64,000 nt of DNA from Fibrobacter sp. (GCA_024398935.1 JAKSIH010000006.1:1-64000); one strand, 5' to 3'; shown: positions 52,679-59,959, counted from the first letter of the stretch. Translations and numbers: made by a program. Notes: generated from the letters alone by a model not told the origin.

Positions 52679-53397
52679 TCGTTACCTCTTGTAACAAGGG
52701 CGTATTCCTGTTCTTCCTGGGGCAGTGCATATTTATATATGTGTACTGCAGGATCGTTTTCCAGGTGAACGATATTGTTATAACTCTTAAGGGTCACAAA
52801 CTGACCACCGCGGGCAAGACCCGGCTGGGCGCGTTCCCAGTCATTTTCAAAAGTCGAGAGGGCGCGGCAGCTGACAAAATCCAGATAGGCCAGGCCCGAA
52901 GTTTCAAAACGCTTGCCCACAACAGTCATGTTGTCCAGGTGCAATTTTTCCTTGACGAAGTTCATGAACTGCACCCGCTTGTTGCGGGGTTCCACTGCGT
53001 AGAACTGAACTTCCGGCATAACGATTGCCAACGGAAAACTGGGGCAACCTGCACCGGCACCCATGTCCGCCCAACGCTTACCCTTCAGCTTGCTGAGTAT
53101 ATCTACGCGAAAGTTTGCGGTGTCATCCTGGACTTTGAATCTGTCATCCTGGAGCGCAGCGATAGGATCCACCAATTTACCTATATATATATAAGGCACC
53201 AGTGAGTCGGCGATATGTCGAGACAAGAACTTCTGAGAATCCTTCTCGGAAATCAAGTTGCCGTATTCCTTGGTTTCAACCACAAGGTCTGCAAAGGCAT
53301 ACAATTTTGCCAATACGTCAGCAGACAATTCCACCCCGTTGGAGGCCAGGAACTGGTTCAAAAGATTCTTCTGTTCTTCGTTTTCAGAGTACTTCAT
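52675..53397 (-). CDS. rsmG: 16S rRNA (guanine527-N7)-methyltransferase with a repeat-derived insert
   Basis: RsmG methylates G527 of 16S rRNA. The 240-residue protein has the family N-terminus (NLISEKDSQKFLSRHIADSL, 47-66) and the SAM motif DMGAGAGCPSFPLAI (111-125). Between them the sequence is about 25 residues longer than usual: residues 76-93 (VDPIAALQDDRFKVQDDT) are the in-frame translation of a dispersed family A repeat (53142-53170 plus its tail). The start at 53397 (MKYSENEEQ) was chosen over an upstream one that reads through intergenic sequence; the ribosome site is weak. The linkage rsmG-parA-parB is typical of origins. Confidence 0.93.
   Translation of the reverse strand: MKYSENEEQKNLLNQFLASNGVELSADVLAKLYAFADLVVETKEYGNLISEKDSQKFLSRHIADSLVPYIYIGKLVDPIAALQDDRFKVQDDTANFRVDILSKLKGKRWADMGAGAGCPSFPLAIVMPEVQFYAVEPRNKRVQFMNFVKEKLHLDNMTVVGKRFETSGLAYLDFVSCRALSTFENDWERAQPGLARGGQFVTLKSYNNIVHLENDPAVHIYKYALPQEEQEYALVTRGNE
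53142..53170 (-). repeat. Dispersed repeat family A inserted within rsmG
   Basis: The reverse complement starts GGATCCTATCGCTGCG and ends CAGGATGACA, matching the intergenic copies at 15744 and 22421 except for two substitutions. It lies in frame in rsmG and is followed by a second CCAGGATGACA module. Confidence 0.8.
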
Positions 53398-53516
53398 AAA
53401 TCCAAGGTTCAAGAATGTTGGCACTTGGTTTGTGGATGTTGGCACACTGCGTGCGCAACACCCTTCGCCTCGGTCATGTCAGTGAGCAAGCTCTCTGCCG
53501 CGACACTCGGTATTGG

Positions 53517-53612
53517 TTGGCATGCTTCGCATGCTACACCCTGCGGTTTGGCTATAAAAACAAGCAAGCTTGTTTTTGCATCCAAACCTTGTGCGTGTTT
53601 CACGTGAAACAT
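53517..53612. repeat. 96-bp repeat carrying parS, copy 1
   Basis: Identical over 96 bases to 56256-56351. It is built of nested palindromes: GCATGC-TTC-GCATGC, AAAAACAAG-CAAG-CTTGTTTTT and the parS site at its end. Both copies are preceded, 26-35 bases up, by GGTCATGTCAGTGAGCAAGC. Confidence 0.9.
53596..53611. promoter_or_regulatory. parS: parS site 1 (perfect)
   Basis: TGTTTCACGTGAAACA, an exact match to the 16-bp ParB-binding consensus, 0.2 kb upstream of rsmG-parA-parB. Confidence 0.93.
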
Positions 53613-53827
53613 GCTTCCAAAATTTAAATATCCCAAAAAATAAAATCAACAAAACTAGGGGTTGGCCCTGCATTTAATTAAAATATCTGTGGATATTTTT
53701 TTGATTGGTGTTAGGTTTTTGTGAATAAAAAAATTGCAGACGGTCTAACTCATTAAATCAAAAAGAATTATGTTTTAGAAGAATTGTGATTTTCTTTGTG
53801 AATCTTCCTCATATCAGGAGATTTTTT

Positions 53828-54337
53828 ATGGTAGAAATTGAGGTTGTCCAGGGTGACATTACCAAGCTGAATGTGGATGCAATTGTGAATGCTGCCAACA
53901 GATCTTTGCTGGGTGGTGGCGGTGTGGATGGCGCTATTCATCGGGCGGCTGGCAGTGAGTTGTATCAGGCTTGTCTCAAGTTTGGAGGTTGCGAAACTGG
54001 CGAGGCTCGAATTACTCCCGGGTTCAGGTTGCCGGCAAAGTTCGTAATCCATACCCCCGGACCCATCTATAACGATGGCCTTCATGGGGAGCCGGAACTG
54101 CTCCGATCCTGCTACGAAAACTCCATGAAGCTGGCGGAAGAAAACGGTTGCGAGACGGTAGCCTTCTCGGCAATCTCTACCGGAGTGTATGGCTACCCGA
54201 AAAAGGCTGCTACCGAAATCGCGGTGAAGACCATTCGGGAATATCCAACGCAGAATGTGAAGAAGGTAATCTTCTGCTGCTTTGGTGAAGACATGTTGAA
54301 GATTTACCAGGATGTTTTGAAGATGATGGCGCCTTGA
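53828..54337 (+). CDS. Macrodomain protein (O-acetyl-ADP-ribose deacetylase type)
   Basis: A 169-residue single macrodomain of the YmdB/MacroD type: VVQGDITKLNVDAIVNAANR, LLGGGGVDGAIHRAAG and the loop AFSAISTGVYGYP. These bind ADP-ribose and, in the family, remove O-acetyl-ADP-ribose or mono-ADP-ribose. AGGAG lies seven bases before the ATG at 53828. It stands alone between the two parS repeats. Confidence 0.93.
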   Translation: MVEIEVVQGDITKLNVDAIVNAANRSLLGGGGVDGAIHRAAGSELYQACLKFGGCETGEARITPGFRLPAKFVIHTPGPIYNDGLHGEPELLRSCYENSMKLAEENGCETVAFSAISTGVYGYPKKAATEIAVKTIREYPTQNVKKVIFCCFGEDMLKIYQDVLKMMAP

Positions 54338-54424
54338 ACTGCTAGAAAGTAAGAAAAATATTTGAAGAAAATTCGTACCAATTATGCCTTCCTTTGCTAG
54401 ATTTTTGGCAACAGGAAGGCATTT

Positions 54425-55132
54425 ATGATTTCTGAAATTGCCCCCATACTTGCTCAGCTGAGGGGTACTGAAGAATACGACATCCTGGTCGAGATGGATG
54501 CTGTTTATTCCCGGATCGAAGAAAAGCAACGGGAATGGTTTGAAAAGTCCAAGTTCACCTGCCCTCAGGGCTGTGGCAAATGCTGTGAACATTTTGAGCC
54601 TGACTTGCTGGAAAGTGAAGCTCTTTACATGGCCGCCTGGCTATTGTGCAATCAGCCTGACGTAGCCCAGAATGTTGCCGAAGGGAAGTTTCCTTTGATA
54701 AATGTTTCACGTGAAACTTTTGCAACATTCCAACATTGCCCCTTCTTTCGGGAGGATATTTCGGGGACGAATCTTCCAGGGCATTGTACTATTTATGGTG
54801 GCCGGGCATCCATTTGCCGTCTCTTCGGAGCTGCCGGATCTCGGGATAAGCATGGCAATGAAGTCTGGAAACCCTGCAAGTTTTACCCCGCAGAAGAACT
54901 TGCTGCTGTCAAGACTCTATCTGGCGAACCGATCCTTCATCGGCAATACACTGCAGAAGAAGTAAAGAATCTCTTTGGTGTACTCCCTCCTGTCATGAGC
55001 GACATGATGGAGCAGGAAGAGACATTTACCCCCGACGATGATTCTTCAACATTAATCCACGATATCCTGCCTAAGTACATCCAGCGGTTAATGTGGATTG
55101 TGGATTTAAATTCTGGGAAAGATTCCATATAA
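54425..55132 (+). CDS. YkgJ-family cysteine-cluster protein
   Basis: A 235-residue protein of the CxxxCxxCC zinc/iron-chelating family: CPQGCGKCCEHFEPD near residue 41, then CPFF, HCTIYGGRASICRLFG and KPCKFYP supply further Cys ligands. The role is not known; a metal-binding or iron-sulfur function is assumed for the family. A parS-like site (54703-54718) lies within the coding sequence. Confidence 0.85.
   Translation: MISEIAPILAQLRGTEEYDILVEMDAVYSRIEEKQREWFEKSKFTCPQGCGKCCEHFEPDLLESEALYMAAWLLCNQPDVAQNVAEGKFPLINVSRETFATFQHCPFFREDISGTNLPGHCTIYGGRASICRLFGAAGSRDKHGNEVWKPCKFYPAEELAAVKTLSGEPILHRQYTAEEVKNLFGVLPPVMSDMMEQEETFTPDDDSSTLIHDILPKYIQRLMWIVDLNSGKDSI
54703..54718. promoter_or_regulatory. parS: parS-like site 2, inside the YkgJ-type gene
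   Basis: TGTTTCACGTGAAACT, one mismatch at the last base. It encodes NVSRET in the gene's frame. Confidence 0.85.
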
Positions 55133-55175
55133 GAAAAAGCCTCCGCAAGATTTGCCCAAAAAAATGATTTTTCTT

Positions 55176-55298
55176 TTGACAATTCTTTTGGAAGTGCCGA
55201 TATAATAAATGAGGGTTGGTTACCCTCCCGTACTAGTCATACGGTTCTCCTTTGTTAATGGTTGGAAATCCCCGGGGCGAAAGCTCCGGGGATTTTTT
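55176..55298 (+). ncRNA. Small RNA gene 1 with promoter and terminator
   Basis: TTGACA (55176-55181) and a GATATAAT box (55199-55206) are followed by about 90 transcribed bases and a strong terminator (AATCCCCGG / CCGGGGATT with a GCGAAAGC tip, then seven T). The RNA would form two hairpins before the terminator: GAGGGT-TGGTT-ACCCTC and CCGTA-CTAGTCA-TACGG, then a free TTCTCCTTT. No plausible ORF of size. The same layout recurs at 58256-58388. Confidence 0.72.
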
Positions 55299-55319
55299 TG
55301 CAGGTACAATCTCGCTAAA

Positions 55320-56150
55320 TTATAGAAGGTTGATGAAGACAATTTCAGGTCTGTTGAATATTCTGGGAAGTCTTGTGCTTTCCTTCGCAAGACCTCGACT
55401 TACAATCATAACAGTTTCTTTCTTTTGGTGAATGCCGCCTGTGTATTTTGGAAAGAATCCCTGATCTGGCGCATATAATCCATCTTCAAGAAAAAACGGC
55501 AGTCTCCATTGCCCTCCGTGAGCATGGCCTGCGGTTACCAAGTCGAATCCATATTCAGCGTATATATCCACAAGTTCAGGTCGGTGGGCTAGCAAAATGT
55601 TGTATTTACCCTTGTCCAGAAATTTCATTGTTGATTCGAGTTGAACTTTTAGGGAATCTAATCCGATGTATGTAGGGTCGTCGATGCCACATATATTGAT
55701 GGTGTCATTGGACTTCTTTAACTGTAAACAGTTTCCTTCTAAGACTGTTGCGCCGGCTTTTGTTGTTACTTCTTTTATGAAGTCCATTTGGCTGCTCCAG
55801 TATTCGTGATTTCCGGAGACATAGAATGAGGGATACTTCTGGGAGACTGCCTGAATGAAATCAGCGGCAATTTCTATGGGGAGATCGTCATCATAGATAT
55901 CGCCACCTAGCAAAACAATGTCGGGCTGTTCGGCATCAATAAGCTCTAGGATAGGTTTTTCGTTCTCCCCATATTTGCAGGAGTGGAGATCAGTTATAAG
56001 GGCTATCCTTAGAGGTGAATGAATTTTGCCTGTTTCTATGTCGTAGTTGGTGGTTTGGATTCGGTAGCTGAGAAAGAGAAATAATAGAATAGCCAAAAAG
56101 AATATGATGGCCATAATGAATAGTTTTCGAATCCGCTTGGAAGTAAACAT
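55320..56150 (-). CDS. Membrane-anchored metallophosphoesterase (YkuE-like)
   Basis: A 276-residue protein with an N-terminal membrane helix (about 13-29) and a calcineurin-like domain: ITDLHS (Asp and His), LGGDIYDD, SGNHEYW, LLAHRPE and TAGHAHGGQWRLP. The layout fits YkuE/YaeI phosphoesterases, which act on phospholipid pyrophosphates in some species. TATATT (56162-56157) ends six bases before the ATG at 56150, so translation is probably leaderless; a start five codons earlier lies inside that -10 box. Confidence 0.86.
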   Translation of the reverse strand: MFTSKRIRKLFIMAIIFFLAILLFLFLSYRIQTTNYDIETGKIHSPLRIALITDLHSCKYGENEKPILELIDAEQPDIVLLGGDIYDDDLPIEIAADFIQAVSQKYPSFYVSGNHEYWSSQMDFIKEVTTKAGATVLEGNCLQLKKSNDTINICGIDDPTYIGLDSLKVQLESTMKFLDKGKYNILLAHRPELVDIYAEYGFDLVTAGHAHGGQWRLPFFLEDGLYAPDQGFFPKYTGGIHQKKETVMIVSRGLAKESTRLPRIFNRPEIVFINLL

Positions 56151-56255
56151 AAATCCAATATACAAAAACAGAATGTTAGCGTACTTCGTGCGCTACATGC
56201 TCATGTTCGGTCATGTCAGTGAGCAAGCCCCCCCGTCGCATCTTCGGTTTGCGTG

Positions 56256-56351
56256 TTGGCATGCTTCGCATGCTACACCCTGCGGTTTGGCTATAAAAAC
56301 AAGCAAGCTTGTTTTTGCATCCAAACCTTGTGCGTGTTTCACGTGAAACAT
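56256..56351. repeat. 96-bp repeat carrying parS, copy 2
   Basis: Identical to 53517-53612, in the same orientation, 2.7 kb away. Confidence 0.9.
56335..56350. promoter_or_regulatory. parS: parS site 3 (perfect)
   Basis: TGTTTCACGTGAAACA, exact consensus, at the end of the second 96-bp repeat. Confidence 0.93.
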
Positions 56352-56650
56352 CCGCAGACCGAGTGCAGCAAAAACAAATTTATTTGTTTTTATTTCCGAG
56401 CCGATTAAGGTAGTGTGCGAAGCACACAAACATGCAGACCGAGTGCAGCGGAAAAGTTTACTTTCCCATTGCCGAGGTCCAGGATGTAGCACTTGCTCCC
56501 GATGAACTCATTCTGCTTTTGCAAGTGCCAACATTTTGAGGCGAGTTAATTTCCGAGCCGATTAAGGTAGGACACGAAGTGTCCTAACACGTAGGGATAG
56601 TGTCGCAACAGTCCTTGACATTAGTCCCAACTTACAGAGTGAAAAAAGCT

Positions 56651-57034
56651 TTATACGGTCAGTTCTACTAGATTGCCTTCGGGATCTTGGACTACGCTTT
56701 CGTAGTAACCGTCTCCAGTGGTACGAGGCTGTCCAACGACAGTGACTCCATCAGCTTCCATTTGGACGGTCAACTTATCCACATTTTCCTTTGAACCAAG
56801 AGATATTGCAACATGGCACCAGCCAAAATGTGGATAGGATATTGAAGATTCAACATCAGTTCGGTGCATCACTTCAATGCGGGCGCCGTTTTCGAAGGTA
56901 ACGAACCTGCTGGTAAAACCTTTGGTCGGATTATGATATTCCGGCTGGACTGCTCCACCTAAATACTTCTGGTAGAACTCGCAGACCTTTTCGATATCCC
57001 GAACCCAGATGGCGATATGTTCCACGTGAAACAT
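56651..57034 (-). CDS. VOC (glyoxalase-type) protein
   Basis: A 127-residue vicinal-oxygen-chelate protein: HIAIWVRDIEKVCEFYQKYL at the start, FENGARIEVMHR, HVAISLGSKENVDKL and YESVVQDPEGNLVEL at the end. His6, Glu54, His75 and Glu125 could make the metal site. The reaction is unknown. Its first six codons (MFHVEH) overlap a parS-like site. Confidence 0.9.
   Translation of the reverse strand: MFHVEHIAIWVRDIEKVCEFYQKYLGGAVQPEYHNPTKGFTSRFVTFENGARIEVMHRTDVESSISYPHFGWCHVAISLGSKENVDKLTVQMEADGVTVVGQPRTTGDGYYESVVQDPEGNLVELTV
57018..57033. promoter_or_regulatory. parS: parS-like site 4, at the start of the VOC gene
   Basis: TGTTCCACGTGAAACA, one mismatch; on the minus strand it is the start of the VOC gene (codons for MFHVEH). 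Confidence 0.85.
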
Positions 57035-57118
57035 TTTGGATTTTCCTTAAATAACCTTTCTTTCCAATATAAAGAAAATTGCTCCACAAAGAGCATTTCA
57101 AGTTATTAAAAAATCAAT

Positions 57119-57790
57119 TTAAACTCCCCTGGCGTCGGGGTTCCAAATGATCTTGTGGAGCTGGACTTGGAACCGGACATTGTTCCTTCTCATGGTTGCG
57201 TTATGGAGAATCCAGTTGACCATGTCCTCATATTTCATGGTTCCGAAGATGGGAGAAACATAGAAGGTAGGGAGCTTCAAATCGTCTTTGGCATATTCCG
57301 CTTCCATGGCCCCGATGACCCGGGCGGCATCCTGAAGATCTTCGTCGGAACCTACCACGAACTTCAAAACATCCTTCCCCCTGAGGGTCATCATGTTCTC
57401 TAGTTTCATCTTGGGCTGCATTCCGCTGGAGATACTCTTCCAGTCCATGGTGCAGAAAATGTTCCTGAATCCAGATGGCTTGGGCTGGGTTCCGTTGGTC
57501 TCAATATTCACTTCGAAGCCGTAATCGTCCAACATTATCAATAAAACTTCCACATCCTTGTGGATAAGTGGCTCCCCTCCGGTCAATGTGACGAAGTGGG
57601 TGTTGAAAGATTTCACCTTCTCGAAGACTTCCACGGGGGACATTTCCTGGAAATCGCTACCCTCCACGGCATACATGGAGTCGCAGTAGGCGCAGCGGAG
57701 ATTGCATCCGAACAGTCGGATGAATACGGCAGGTGCGCCTGTGCGAATCCCCTCGCCCTCGATACTCAAAAATATTTCAGAGATTTTCAT
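57119..57790 (-). CDS. queE: 7-carboxy-7-deazaguanine synthase QueE
   Basis: QueE is a radical-SAM enzyme that makes the 7-deazaguanine core on the way to queuosine. The 223-residue protein starts KISEIFLSIEGEGIRTGAP; the cluster motif is CNLRCAYC with Cys29, Cys33 and Cys36; TLTGGEPL follows. It lies nine bases after queD in the same direction, so the two form an operon. Confidence 0.95.
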   Translation of the reverse strand: MKISEIFLSIEGEGIRTGAPAVFIRLFGCNLRCAYCDSMYAVEGSDFQEMSPVEVFEKVKSFNTHFVTLTGGEPLIHKDVEVLLIMLDDYGFEVNIETNGTQPKPSGFRNIFCTMDWKSISSGMQPKMKLENMMTLRGKDVLKFVVGSDEDLQDAARVIGAMEAEYAKDDLKLPTFYVSPIFGTMKYEDMVNWILHNATMRRNNVRFQVQLHKIIWNPDARGV

Positions 57791-57799
57791 AAGTCGACC

Positions 57800-58132
57800 C
57801 TAATCAACTTCATATTCCGCGATATTGTTTTCGCTTTCCTGGACGGTCACCTTGTAGCAATTGGGAATCTGGTCGCAGATCCACTTGGCCAAGTTTTCGG
57901 CGGTAGGATTGAAGTCCACCACGTCGTTGATGTACTTGTGGTCCAGTTGCTGGGAAATGATTTCCTTGGCGGCCTTGAAGTCGATGACCATGCCGTTGGC
58001 GTCCAAGGTCTTGGACTGACAATAGACGGTAATGATCCAGTTGTGTCCGTGAAGATTCTGACACTTGCTTTCGTAGTTCAGTGCCAGCTTGTGTGCGCCC
58101 GATACTTCGAAGCGCTTCATGATTCTGTACAT
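57800..58132 (-). CDS. queD: 6-carboxy-5,6,7,8-tetrahydropterin synthase QueD
   Basis: QueD makes carboxytetrahydropterin, the substrate of QueE. The 110-residue product has zinc ligands His14 (SGAHKL), His28 and His30 (LHGHNW), and catalytic Cys24 (SKCQNLHGH). The start at 58132 (MYRIMKRF) has no strong ribosome site; the ATG four codons on is an alternative. Confidence 0.95.
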   Translation of the reverse strand: MYRIMKRFEVSGAHKLALNYESKCQNLHGHNWIITVYCQSKTLDANGMVIDFKAAKEIISQQLDHKYINDVVDFNPTAENLAKWICDQIPNCYKVTVQESENNIAEYEVD

Positions 58133-58213
58133 GAGATACCTAGTTTTGTTTAAAGACAGGATGGTTTTCGAACTGTCCCGCGGCTCGATAATAAACCGCT
58201 TTGGATAGATAAT

Positions 58214-58234
58214 GAAAGTTATGTAGAAACTTTC
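58214..58234. promoter_or_regulatory. Inverted repeat between queD and small RNA 2
   Basis: GAAAGTT (58214-58220), seven bases, AACTTTC (58228-58234): a perfect inverted repeat between two divergent promoters; possible operator for queD or the RNA. Confidence 0.4.
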
Positions 58235-58255
58235 ACAAAAAATATAGAAAAAATT

Positions 58256-58389
58256 TTGACAGTTTAAGTGTTAAGGAACGATATATAAAGTGAGGGGTGG
58301 TTCCCTCACAAAGTCATAGTTGTGACCTTGTTGGTTGTGTTGTCTGGGCCCTGAGCTGGTTTTCTCCTGGCTGGCTCAGGGATTTTTTT
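58256..58389 (+). ncRNA. Small RNA gene 2, same design as small RNA 1
   Basis: TTGACA (58256-58261), 18 bases, then GATATATAAA at 58280-58289 and about 98 transcribed bases. The RNA has a 5' hairpin GTGAGGG-GTGGTT-CCCTCAC, a second small hairpin GTCA-TAGTTG-TGAC, an unpaired TTCTCC within the last hairpin and a terminator stem CCCTGAGC/GGCTCAGGG with seven T. It shares with RNA 1 the promoter, the TGGTT loop in a GAGGG/CCCTC stem, the GTCATA motif and TTCTCC. Confidence 0.7.
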
Positions 58390-58627
58390 ATTAAATCCTA
58401 CGCCACGGTCATGTCGGTGAGCTTACTCTCTATGTACTTATCACCTATTTCCAATTTGATAATGTTCATAAAATTTGTGGTTCGCGACCCGCCCCTTTGT
58501 AATCACTTTTCTGCCACCTCGTCAGGCGACTATATAAATATAGACCCGGCCCTAAGGGACGAGTCAATAGGAAAAGTGAAAAAAATATTAATTAGATCGA
58601 TAAGAAAAAACTTCGGTTTGTTGATAA

Positions 58628-59149
58628 TTACAGTTCCATAAAGAAGATCACCGCATCCACGAATCCCAGCTTCTTGTGGTTGAAGGCTCCCGGAAGGCGG
58701 CAAAGTTCCTTGAAGCCGAGGCTTTTCCAAAGGTGCATGGCAGGTTCGTTGGTGCTGATGACGAAGTTGAACTGGATTGCCCTGAAACCCATGGCCTTGG
58801 CATTCCGGATGCAATCCTCGCCCATTTTACGACCGATTCCCTTTCCGCGTGTTTCACGTGAAACCATGAATGAGGCGTTGGCCACATGGCTGCCTCGTCC
58901 GCGATGGTTCTGGATGATCTTATAAAAACCAAGAATCTTGGAGCCTGCGCTATCCTTGTCTGCGTCAGAAATGGTTTCTTCCATGACCCAGCTGTTCACG
59001 CCCTTGCCGAACCAGTAGTCGAATGCGTCCTGGTCGCTGGCGGTTTCTTCGAAGTCGTAGGTGTCACCGCCCTGAATCACTTCGCGAAAAATGGGCAGCA
59101 TCTGGGGAAAATCATCTGGAGTAGCTTTGCGGATTTGCATATTTGGCAA
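58628..59149 (-). CDS. GNAT-family acetyltransferase
   Basis: A 173-residue acetyltransferase: TPDDFPQMLPIFREVI at the start, acetyl-CoA motif ETRGKGIGRKMGED and FNFVISTNEPAMHLWKSLGF at the end. The substrate is unknown; the pattern fits phosphinothricin/amino-acid acetyltransferases. A parS-like site (58850-58865) encodes VSRET just ahead of the acetyl-CoA loop. The start could be MPNMQ or MQIRK three codons on. Confidence 0.9.
   Translation of the reverse strand: MPNMQIRKATPDDFPQMLPIFREVIQGGDTYDFEETASDQDAFDYWFGKGVNSWVMEETISDADKDSAGSKILGFYKIIQNHRGRGSHVANASFMVSRETRGKGIGRKMGEDCIRNAKAMGFRAIQFNFVISTNEPAMHLWKSLGFKELCRLPGAFNHKKLGFVDAVIFFMEL
58850..58865. promoter_or_regulatory. parS: parS-like site 5, inside the GNAT gene
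   Basis: TGTTTCACGTGAAACC, one mismatch at the last base; in the gene it encodes part of MVSRET. Confidence 0.87.
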
Positions 59150-59512
59150 GTAAGCAGTGGTTAGTGGCTAGTGATTAGGAATCTCGAATATTCTGCAACA
59201 AAGTGTGAGGTCGCAGCTTTGCCGCTTTGAGGTATGAGGTTGGTCGCTTGCGCTCCCTTTGAGCTATATAATATAGTAAGTGGGAGGTTTGCGGCAATTA
59301 TATCTGGAAAAATAATGATGTTTTTCAAATTTAATAGCGGAAATTCCGCAACATATATATATTAGTGTAGTAAATACCAAAAGACTGGATGCTTCGCTCC
59401 ACTATGTTATGCTCAGCATGACACTAGGGGGCAGAACGCCAAGTATTTCAAACCTCAACGCATCTGTAAGATGCTACCAACCACTAACCACTAATCACTA
59501 ACCACTATAATT
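59150..59512. other. Intergenic region flanked by inverted CTAACCACT repeats
   Basis: About 360 bases. The left end (59155-59179) reads CAGTGGTTAGTGGCTAGTG, the right end (59477-59506) is its complement-like ACCACTAATCACTAACCACT. Inside lie a family B repeat (59203-59267), an ATATATATA stretch and a family A-like piece (59387-59424). The end-to-end symmetry suggests an inserted element without genes. The promoter of the next gene is not clear. Confidence 0.5.
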
Positions 59513-59911
59513 ATGGAAGAAGTAGTAAAGTTTCTCAAGGAATGTGGCGCCTATTTCCTGGCAACCGTCAATGGTGATCAGCCCAAGGTTCGCCCTTTCG
59601 GCACCGCAGAAATCTTCGAAGGCAAGCTGTACATTCAGACCGGCAAGTCCAAGAACGTTTCCAAGCAGATTGCCGCAAACCCCAAGGTTCAGATTTGCGC
59701 TATGGACAAGTCCGGTGCAAAATGGGTTAGAATCACCGGCACCCTGGTGGAAGATGACCGCCTGGAACCCAAGGTTCACATGCTGGATGCCTACCCCAGC
59801 CTCAAGGCCATGTACAAGGCTGAAGATCCCAACACCCAGGTACTCTACTTCAAGGATGCCGAGGCTACCTTCTGCAGTTTCACAGAAGCGCCTCGCACCG
59901 TGAAGTTCTAA
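59513..59911 (+). CDS. Pyridoxamine 5'-phosphate oxidase-family protein
   Basis: A 132-residue flavin-binding split-barrel protein: FLATVNGDQPKVRPFGTAEI at the start, LYIQTGKSKNVSKQIAANPK and WVRITGTLVEDD. The family includes NimA-like and general FMN oxidoreductases; the substrate is unknown. A terminator follows 48 bases after the stop. Confidence 0.88.
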   Translation: MEEVVKFLKECGAYFLATVNGDQPKVRPFGTAEIFEGKLYIQTGKSKNVSKQIAANPKVQICAMDKSGAKWVRITGTLVEDDRLEPKVHMLDAYPSLKAMYKAEDPNTQVLYFKDAEATFCSFTEAPRTVKF

Positions 59912-59959
59912 TTTCAGCGGATTACATTTTTCGCATAAATTCGGAATTTTAAAAAATCA

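Larger units (their letters stand above)
53398..53827. other. Intergenic region upstream of rsmG with repeats and parS
   Basis: About 430 bases between divergent rsmG and the macrodomain gene. It holds GGTCATGTCAGTGAGCAAGC (from 53472), then the 96-bp repeat (53517-53612) with a perfect parS, then an AT-rich stretch that should contain the promoters. Confidence 0.55.
56166..56650. other. Repeat-rich intergenic region
   Basis: About 485 bases without a gene: the second 96-bp parS repeat (56256-56351) followed by a mosaic of repeated modules. GCAGACCGAGTGCAGC occurs twice (near 56354 and 56433), TTCCGAGCCGATTAAGGTAG twice (near 56393 and 56549), each followed by a palindrome (GTGTGCGAAGCACAC and GACACGAAGTGTC). 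Confidence 0.6.

Noticed and set aside
58133-58255. PreQ1 riboswitch looked for upstream of queD
   Set aside because: No preQ1 aptamer core (AGAGGTTCTAGC-like stem and A-rich tail) is present.
59477-59506. CACTAACC tandem units as a possible CRISPR array
   Set aside because: Units are only 8-11 bases, without unique spacers and without cas genes.
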